From contig JAVBOK010000068.1 in the NCBI GenBank assembly GCA_031550605.1, forward strand, positions 1 through 9,971: DNA of 9,971 nucleotides. Reading direction: 5' to 3'. The notes under the pieces were generated by a model. That model saw only the letters and a program-made list of their open reading frames with translations, was not told the DNA's origin and made no database searches. Made by a program: the position numbers and the translations under genes. The DNA comes from FLUQ01 sp031550605. Its GTDB lineage: Bacteria; Desulfobacterota; Desulfovibrionia; Desulfovibrionales; Desulfovibrionaceae. How positions within the stretch are numbered: position 1 is the first letter of the stretch; the number at the start of each line of letters is the position of its first letter. Below are positions 1 to 6,200 of the stretch, piece after piece.

Positions 1-54
1 GTTAATCCTAATGCAGTTTTCCGCCTTTTGCAGACATCCGACCAATTTTTTCAT
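1..54 (-). CDS. TRAP transporter small membrane subunit (DctQ-like), 5' end only
   Basis: An ATG at 54 opens a minus-strand frame of 18 codons reading MKKLVGCLQKAENCIRIN, which runs off the left edge of the window. DctQ proteins (the four-helix small permease subunit of TRAP transporters) often begin with a short basic stretch and a 'KAEN'-like segment just before the first membrane helix, and a dctQ gene commonly follows dctP. The start lies 68 bases after the dctP stop at 123. A weak purine-rich ribosome site (GAGGG) is about four bases before the ATG. What I see is the start, the frame and the position. The DctQ identity is an inference from position and the first residues, since no membrane helix is visible yet. 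The large subunit dctM would be expected further left. Confidence 0.55.
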   Translation of the reverse strand, partial: MKKLVGCLQKAENCIRIN

Positions 55-74
55 AGACCCTCGCGTTTCCGGCG

Positions 75-102
75 GCGTGCCGCGCCTGGGGGCGCGGCAC
101 GC
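75..102 (-). terminator. Intercistronic 12-bp GC-rich hairpin between dctP and dctQ
   Basis: Bases 75-86 (GCGTGCCGCGCC) and 91-102 are perfect reverse complements around a 4-base loop (TGGG on the plus strand). The stem starts 20 bases after the dctP stop. No run of T follows on either strand, so it does not fit a standard rho-independent terminator. It fits better as a partial terminator or a 3'-end mRNA stabiliser, which would leave more binding protein than membrane subunit. The role is inferred; the stem is seen directly. Confidence 0.6.
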
Positions 103-122
103 GACGTAGCATGTCCGAGTTC

Positions 123-1136
123 TTATTTGCCTTTGGCTGCCTTGATTTCCGCGTTCAGAATATCCAGCCACTCCTTGTTGAATGAGAACTGCTTCATGGC
201 GGCCACAGTCTGTTTGGCCAGGGCGTCTCTGTCCACGTCAACGAAGGTGACGCCCTTTTGCGCCATCAGTTCCTTTTCATACTTCCGGTTGGCTTCTTCC
301 AGATAGACCCGCTCCAGGTCGCAGCCTTCCTTCACCCCCTTGATGATGGCTGGTTTGAGATCCGCGGGAACCTGATCCCAGATTTTGTTGGAAATGCATA
401 CGCCCTGGAAGGCGAAATGCACGCGGGACCGCACGCCGTATTTGCAGACTTCGTAAAAGCGGTTGGCGTACATGTTGGCTATGGAGTTTTCATAGCCGTC
501 GATGGTCTTTTGCTGCATGCCGGTGAACACGTCGCCGAAAGCCATGGGCGTGGCAATGGCGCCGATGGCGTTATAGGCGGCCATATGCATCTTGTTTTCC
601 ATGGTCCGGATTTTCAGGCCTTTGATGTCTTCGGCGGATTTGATGGGTTTTGCGGAAAAGATGTCGCGGAAGCCGGAATCGGGCCAGCCCAGGATAGTCA
701 CGCCCTTGGCGGCCGATTCTTTTTTGATCATTTCGCCCAGCTTGCCGTCGATGACCTTGTGCGCCTGTTCCGCGTTGTCGAACAAAAAGGGCTGGTCCAG
801 CACGGCCGCCTGGGGAACGAAGTTGGTCAGAACCGCGTTGGTGATGATGAGCGCGTCCATGGTGCCGACCTGGGCGCCTTCGTACATGTCGCGTTCGCTG
901 CCGAGCTGGTTGCTGGGAAAGAGAGAGATCTTGAGCAGCCCGTTGGAGGCTTTTTCCATGTTCGCGGCAATGGCCTGGTAGCCTTTGTAGTGCGGGCTGG
1001 TGTCCGATTCGGCGAAACCCATGCGGACCTGGATCACTTTTGCGGGGGCGGCCCGCGCCACTGTCAGGCCGGCTGTCAGAACGGCGGTTGCGGCAAGAAA
1101 AGCAACGGACAGAAAAAACCAGCGGAATCGTCTCAT
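123..1136 (-). CDS. TRAP transporter solute-binding protein, DctP family
   Basis: This 337-residue protein has the usual length for the periplasmic binding component of a TRAP (tripartite ATP-independent periplasmic) transporter, which captures an organic acid and hands it to the DctQM membrane pair. Residues 1-30 form a type I signal peptide (basic start, hydrophobic core, cleavage likely after ALTVARA-type sequence near 29). The mature part carries family landmarks: SNQLGSERDM near 75-84, GLKIRTM with the conserved carboxylate-binding arginine at 177, and DGYEN at 213-217, with a further arginine at 157. The ATG at 1136 is preceded by AGGAG with an 8-base gap, which fixes the start. It lies 52 bases after the reductase gene and just before the dctQ start, so it is probably in one operon with both. 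The ligand cannot be predicted; a carboxylate is expected from the family. Confidence 0.93.
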   Translation of the reverse strand: MRRFRWFFLSVAFLAATAVLTAGLTVARAAPAKVIQVRMGFAESDTSPHYKGYQAIAANMEKASNGLLKISLFPSNQLGSERDMYEGAQVGTMDALIITNAVLTNFVPQAAVLDQPFLFDNAEQAHKVIDGKLGEMIKKESAAKGVTILGWPDSGFRDIFSAKPIKSAEDIKGLKIRTMENKMHMAAYNAIGAIATPMAFGDVFTGMQQKTIDGYENSIANMYANRFYEVCKYGVRSRVHFAFQGVCISNKIWDQVPADLKPAIIKGVKEGCDLERVYLEEANRKYEKELMAQKGVTFVDVDRDALAKQTVAAMKQFSFNKEWLDILNAEIKAAKGK

Positions 1137-1188
1137 AAAGCATACTCCTGTGGTTATATTCGACCGGCTGCAGGCATGCAGCGCGCGC

Positions 1189-2193
1189 TCACGCGATGAT
1201 TTTTTCCTCCTTGAGCAGGCCGGCGATCGCGGCGTTCATGGCCGCCAGGTCCTGCGGCTCGATCCGGAAGGTTCCGCCCCGGGCGTTTTTTTCAATGGTC
1301 GAAACCCTGCGCGAGCCGTCGACCACCAGGATGTTCGGGGCCTGCTGCAGGGTCCAGGCCACTGTCAGCGCGGACTGCGGGCAGCCGTATTTCTTGCGCA
1401 GCGGCTCCCAGGAGGCGAGCAGGTCCAGGACTTTTTTCCGTTTGTCGGGCTGGTACCACACGGTCCACTCGTTTCTGGCGTCGCCGGGGACGACCTTGGT
1501 TTCCATGGTGTACGCGCCGGAAAGCAGGCCCCGTTCAAAGACCGAATAGCACTGGAACATGATGTCGTTGGCCAGGCAGTATTCATTCAGCTCGCGCAGG
1601 CAGAGGGGGTTGAGCATGCTGCAGTATTCCTGCACGATATCCACCCGGCCGTACTTCATATATTCCTCAAGCTGGTCCAGGGTGACGTTGGACACGCCGA
1701 TGGAGCGCAGCTTGCCCTCTTTCTGCATGGCGACCATGGCCGCCATGCTTTCTTCGATGGGGGTGAAGGCCGGGGGTACGGACTGGCGGTGGGTGAAGCA
1801 GATGTCCACGTAGTCCATGTTCAGGCGGCGCAGCGAATTTTCCACGCTCTTGCGCAGGCCTTCGGGCGACAGGTTGCGCGTAACCCGGTGGCCGTCCCTG
1901 ACGATGAAGGGGCTGCCTTCGCCGGTATCCCAGTCCAGGCCGCATTTTGTGGATATGATCAGCTTGTCCCTGTCTTTGCCGACGGCCTTTCCCAGGATGG
2001 TCTCGCTTCTGCCGTACCCGTAAAAGGCGGCGGTGTCGAAATGCGTGATCCCCAGGTCCCGGGCGCGGTGAATGGCCTTGATGGATTCAGCCTCGTCGCT
2101 GGCTCCCCAGACGCCGTCGCCGCCGATGGACAACGTGCCCATGGCGATGACGGAGACCTCGACGCCTGTTTTGGCAAGAGTGATTTTTCTCAT
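1189..2193 (-). CDS. Aldo/keto reductase family oxidoreductase
   Basis: This is a 334-residue NAD(P)H-dependent reductase with a TIM-barrel fold, expected to be cytoplasmic and to interconvert an aldehyde or ketone and an alcohol. The full catalytic tetrad is present: Asp53 (FDTAAFYG), Tyr58, Lys83 (ISTKCG) and His135 (CFTHRQ). Other family signatures are the YGYGRSE segment at 58-64, SIGVSN at 164-169, and a C-terminal cofactor-phosphate loop VDGSRRVSTIEKNA. The residues after the catalytic His (RQSVPP) differ from the common HWPD/HRPD form. The ATG at 2193 has a GGAGGG ribosome site about five bases upstream. It sits between the aldolase and dctP genes, all in the same direction. A plausible role is reducing the aldehyde released by the aldolase, or oxidising an imported hydroxy acid; this is inference from context. 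Confidence 0.92.
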   Translation of the reverse strand: MRKITLAKTGVEVSVIAMGTLSIGGDGVWGASDEAESIKAIHRARDLGITHFDTAAFYGYGRSETILGKAVGKDRDKLIISTKCGLDWDTGEGSPFIVRDGHRVTRNLSPEGLRKSVENSLRRLNMDYVDICFTHRQSVPPAFTPIEESMAAMVAMQKEGKLRSIGVSNVTLDQLEEYMKYGRVDIVQEYCSMLNPLCLRELNEYCLANDIMFQCYSVFERGLLSGAYTMETKVVPGDARNEWTVWYQPDKRKKVLDLLASWEPLRKKYGCPQSALTVAWTLQQAPNILVVDGSRRVSTIEKNARGGTFRIEPQDLAAMNAAIAGLLKEEKIIA

Positions 2194-2261
2194 GACGGCC
2201 CTCCGTACTGTTGATGGTCAGACAACGGAACCGGCGGCACATGCGAGGGAGGGAGGCGGGG

Positions 2262-2295
2262 GCTTTCCCCGCGCGCATCCGCGCGCGGGGAAAGC
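2262..2295 (-). terminator. Perfect 15-bp hairpin between aldolase and reductase genes
   Basis: Bases 2262-2276 (GCTTTCCCCGCGCGC) and 2281-2295 are exact reverse complements around a 4-base loop (ATCC on plus). The stem begins 19 bases after the aldolase stop at 2315 and ends 68 bases before the reductase ATG. On the minus strand the hairpin is followed by CCCCCGCCTCCC, not by T residues. I read it as a strong intercistronic structure that may partly terminate transcription or protect the aldolase mRNA end. It resembles the hairpin at 75-102 in loop size and in lacking a U-tract. Confidence 0.65.
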
Positions 2296-2314
2296 GGAGG
2301 AAAACGGAAATCCC

Positions 2315-3070
2315 CTAGGCTTTCAGGGCCTGCAGGGTGGAGGTCATGGTGCTCATCACCGCGCCGCCGTCGCTGCCGCAGGCGATGAAGGTGAAGCCCA
2401 GTTCCTTCAGTTTGGGGATGAAGGATACGTTGGGCAGCAGGATACCCGCGGATTTGCCGTGCTTTTTGGCGGCCTTGGCGACGGCGTCCAGCTTGGCGAC
2501 GTATTTGGGATCGGCGAACATGTCGGGCAGACCGGTGTTGATGGACAGGTCCAGCGGGCCGACGAACAGCACGTCCACGCCGTCAATGGCGGCAATGGCG
2601 TCGATGTTGTCCACGGTCTTGCCGGTTTCGACCTGCACGACGGTGATCAGTTCCTGGTTGGCATTGGCGAAGTAGCTCTTGAAATTCATGGAGAAGTTGC
2701 TGCAGCGCGGGGAAGAGGCGATGCCGCGCTCGCCGCCGGGGAAGTATTTGGACAGGTTCACCGCTTCCCTGGCTTCTTCCGGGGTCTGAACGTAGGGAAT
2801 CATGATGCCGGCCGCGCCCAGGTCCAGGCAGCGCTTGATGTAGATACGGTCCAGCCAGGGAATTCTGACGATGGGCGCCGCATTGTAGCGGGCCATGGAC
2901 TGCATCTGGTGCAGCAGGGTCCAGTTGTCGCCGGGACCGTGTTCCTGGTCAAGCAGAACCCAGTCATAGCCGAGGCTGGCGACGATTTCAGTGCTGATGG
3001 GGGAACCCATGTTGCACCATGCGCCGGCGAGGAATTCGCCCTTGAGCGCGCGCTGACGGATGTATTCCAT
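2315..3070 (-). CDS. HpcH/HpaI family class II aldolase
   Basis: This is a 251-residue metal-dependent pyruvate-type aldolase of the family that includes HpaI (4-hydroxy-2-oxoheptanedioate aldolase), GarL (2-dehydro-3-deoxyglucarate aldolase) and RhmA. Such enzymes cleave a 2-oxo acid to pyruvate and an aldehyde in the cytoplasm. Key residues line up with HpaI one position off: catalytic His44 (LLDQEHGPGD), Arg69 (VRIPW) that binds the substrate carboxylate, and metal ligands Glu148 (VQVETG) and Asp174 (VGPLDLSINTG). The length matches the family. The frame stays open upstream to 3547, but the ATG at 3070 is chosen because it begins the family N-terminus and has AAGGAG six bases upstream. It is the first gene of the aldolase-reductase-TRAP set. 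The exact substrate is unknown; a sugar-acid-derived 2-oxo-3-deoxy acid is one possibility. Confidence 0.92.
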   Translation of the reverse strand: MEYIRQRALKGEFLAGAWCNMGSPISTEIVASLGYDWVLLDQEHGPGDNWTLLHQMQSMARYNAAPIVRIPWLDRIYIKRCLDLGAAGIMIPYVQTPEEAREAVNLSKYFPGGERGIASSPRCSNFSMNFKSYFANANQELITVVQVETGKTVDNIDAIAAIDGVDVLFVGPLDLSINTGLPDMFADPKYVAKLDAVAKAAKKHGKSAGILLPNVSFIPKLKELGFTFIACGSDGGAVMSTMTSTLQALKA

Positions 3071-3108
3071 TGTGAACTCCTTGTGGTCCAGGTTTATGTG
3101 GTGCGCGG

Positions 3109-3138
3109 ATACTACCGAGGATGCGAATTGTTTGTCCA
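3109..3138 (-). promoter_or_regulatory. Candidate sigma70 promoter for the aldolase operon
   Basis: On the minus strand, TGGACA (plus 3138-3133) is followed after 18 bases by TAGTAT (plus 3114-3109). These match the -35 consensus at five of six and the -10 consensus at four of six positions. Transcription would begin near 3102, leaving a leader of about 30 bases before the aldolase ATG. Position and spacing support it, but this is a match by eye. Confidence 0.4.
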
Positions 3139-3201
3139 GTCCTTTGCAGTAGGAAAAACCCCCTGAAGTACGATGACCGAGCACCGGAACGGCTCCCACC
3201 G

Positions 3202-3232
3202 GGCGGAAAAAATTTTTCGGGAATTTTCCGCC
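3202..3232 (-). terminator. Probable terminator hairpin after the macroglobulin gene
   Basis: GGCGGAAAA at 3202-3210 pairs perfectly with TTTTCCGCC at 3224-3232, leaving a 13-base A/T-rich loop. It starts five bases after the macroglobulin stop (3237-3239 on plus) and lies before the aldolase promoter. The A/T-rich inner stem gives short T-runs in both directions, so it could end transcription in either. It separates the macroglobulin gene from the aldolase operon. Confidence 0.5.
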
Positions 3233-3236
3233 GCGT

Positions 3237-6200
3237 TCACTCCGTGACGTCCACGCGTTCGCCGGCCGTTTGGCCGAAGACTTCCGGCGCGTACATCTCT
3301 TCCGCGCGCGCCGCCCGGCGGATGAAGGTCCCCGGCGCGGCGGCCCGCAGGGTATAGGTGTAGGTGTAGGTGCCCGGCTCCATCTGTCCGGCGTAGAGCA
3401 GCAGGCCCGAATCACGCAGTTCCGCGCGCTGCCAGGGGGAAAAGCCGGGGTACGTCCGCGGTTCCCGCGCCTGTTCCCGCTGCAGATCCGGGCGTGTGGC
3501 GCGCAGCGGTTCCATGCCGGCCGGGAAGGGGTCAAAGACGAGCACATGCCGCCGGGCGGCGGGCACGGTCAGGGTCAGGGTGACGGAAGCGGCGTCGCCC
3601 ATGCGGTACGGTCCGGGCTTGTCCCAGGCGCGGGTCAGGGTCAGGCCCGCGTTGCGGGGGGTGGACGGCAGTCCCGGCACGGCATAGGTCAGCCGCGCGG
3701 TCCAATACGGCGAGCCCTTGTCGGCGGCCAGCACCAGGCTGGTTTCGGTCCCCGCGGGCAGTTTGGCGGCAGGCAGGGTCCAGGTCCAGGGCGGATCAAC
3801 GGGCCGCTCGAAACTTTTGCTCATGCTGTCCCTGCCGTTCCAGAGGGCTTTGAGCACGGCGGGATGCTTGCCGCCCGCCCGGTCCAGGTACGCGGTCAGG
3901 CCCAGCAGGCCGAAGATGCCTTCCTGCGTGGAGACGGCCTGCCTGTCGCCCAATCCCAGGCTGACCCAGCGGGCCAGGGCTTCCAGCCGGGGATAATCCG
4001 GCTTTGCCAGCGCCAGGGCCCACAGGACCATGCCGTTGTCGCGCAGGGTGGACCCCATGCTCCGCCAGACCCGTTCCGGCGCGGCGGGAGCGAAATGCAT
4101 CTGCGCGGCTGTGACGGCGGCCGTTTTCTCCAGTTCGGCCAGCAGGCCGGCGGCAATTGTCCCCGCGTCGGCCGGGGCCGCCAGAGTTCGGGATGCCAGC
4201 AGCAGGGCGCCGATGCCGAAGGGGTTTTTGCGCTCTTCCTTGAGCAGGGCCGGCAACAGGGCGCGGGCATCCTTTTCTCCGGCCGGATGCCGCGCCAGCG
4301 CCCACAGGGCAAAGGCCCGCTCGTCGGCCGCGTGGGGCGCCGCCTCGCCGCGCAGGCGAAGGGCCAGAAAGCGCAGGGCCTTTTCCGCGACGCCGGGGTC
4401 CAGGCCGAGGCCGAGACCTTCCGCCTGCTGGTTGAGCAGCAGGGCGTAGGCGGTCAGGTACAGGCCGGAATGGTCCAGTTCGGGCCACAGGGCAAAACCG
4501 CCGTCAGGCTTTTGAAAACGCGGGGCCGCTTCCAGGGTTTTGCGGATCATGTCCCTGTCGTCCGGGTCGGCGGGCAGGCCGACGAGTTCGCCGTGCCGCA
4601 AGCGCAGAATGCGCGCCCAGGCGCGGCTGAGGCGCTGTTCCAGACAGTCCCAGGGGTATTCCAGCAGGTTCCGCGCGGTCAGGGGCAGGCCGGCGGCCGG
4701 GGACGCGGCAAAGATCACATCCAGGCGGCTGCGGCTGTCCAGCGTTCCGGGAAGTTTGACCGGCAGGGTAAAGGCCTTGTCCGCGTGCAACTGCCCGGCG
4801 GCGGCCACGATGGTCATGGGCGCGGCGGGCAGCACGGGCAGGCGGAAAATCGCGGCGTCCGTTTCCGTGGCGCCGCTTGCGCGCATTGTCGCGTGCAACC
4901 GCAATGCGCCCGTTCCGGCAACGTCCATGCGCAGGGGGAAGGAGACCGCGCCGCTTGTGCCGGCGGCAAGGCGGATGCTCCGGGTATTCCGGCCGTCCAG
5001 GGTCATGCCGCTGGCCGTTGCCGCGACCGTGATTTCGCCGTCGGCCGTGCCCAGGTTCTGCACCAGGACGCGCGCGGACAGCGCATCGCCCTCCGTGGCG
5101 AAACGGGGCAGGGCGGAAAGCAATTGCAGGGGTTTTGCGGCGACGATTTCCGTTTCTCCGGCGGCGAAGGCGCCGCTCTCCCTGTCCGCGGCCACGGCCA
5201 CGATGCGGTAGCTGGTCAGGGACTCGGGCAGGGTGAAGGACGCGTTCAGGGTGCCGCTGCCGTCCGTTTCAGCCTGGGCCAGCCAGAAGGCGTCCGGCCG
5301 GAAATCCTCGCGCGGGGGGGCTTCGCGCGGTTCGCCCCGCGCCTCTGGCGCGGGCGCGGCCGTTGCGTATTGCCGTTGCGCAAAACCCGCTGCCGCGGCC
5401 GGATTCATCCGCCGCAGATCCGGGGCGGCCAGGTTCACCAGGCGGGTGCGGCTGTCCGTGGCGGTGATGCCGTAAGAAAAGACGGGCGGGAAGCTGGCGG
5501 AGGGGTCATAGCGGGTTCTGTCGCCGGCCGCGCGCAGGGCGCGGTTGTCCACAGCCAGCAACGTGACCTGGGCCTTGCGGCCGACGCCGTTTCCGCGCAC
5601 GGCCACCGTTGCCGCGACCCTGGCGCCGGGGCGGTATGCCGCCGCATCCGTGTTTACCATCACGCTGAACGGTTTTTTTTCCGTCCGCAGGTCCAGCCGC
5701 GCGACGCCCAGACGCACTTTCGGCGCGCCGGCGTCGGGTCCGGATGTTTCCGCGCCGTCCGGCGGCGGGGCCGTCCTGCCCCGGACCAGCAGCACGGAAA
5801 CGTAGGCGTACGGCGCGTCCTTGTCCGTCACCGGCACATCGACCAGCGGAGCCGGGCCGGACAGTTCGCGGACAAAGGCTTCGCGCACGCCGTTGCGTTC
5901 GACGCTGACCAGGGCAAGGGTGGTTTCGCCCTCTTTGGCCAGGGGGTTTTTGACCGCGATGCGGGCGATGTCGCCGGCGGCGTATTCCGTTTTGTCCGGA
6001 ATAAGTTCCAGACTGACGCCTTCAGCCAGACGGCCCCAGTCCATGCCGGGGCCTGGCGCGTAAATGAAGGTTTCGCTCAGGTTCGTCCGCCCGGCCGCGT
6101 CCGCGACCAGGGCCTGCACGCGGTAGACGCCGCCCTTCGGCGGGGTGAAGGCCATGCGGCCGCCCGCGGGCGTGCTCAGCGCCACGGTTTTTTCCGTGAC

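Noticed and set aside
1168..1181. Small hairpin (CTGCA/TGCAG) between reductase and dctP
   Set aside because: Only five base pairs; expected by chance in this composition and not comparable with the 12- and 15-bp stems.
258..3166. Three overlapping plus-strand frames (258-1199, 1000-2214, 2072-3166) opposite dctP, the reductase and the aldolase
   Set aside because: Each lies antisense to a clear enzyme or transporter gene and shows no known motif.
3071..3547. Upstream extension of the aldolase frame to 3547
   Set aside because: The extension would overlap the macroglobulin 3' end, has no aldolase similarity, and the ATG at 3070 has a strong ribosome site and promoter.
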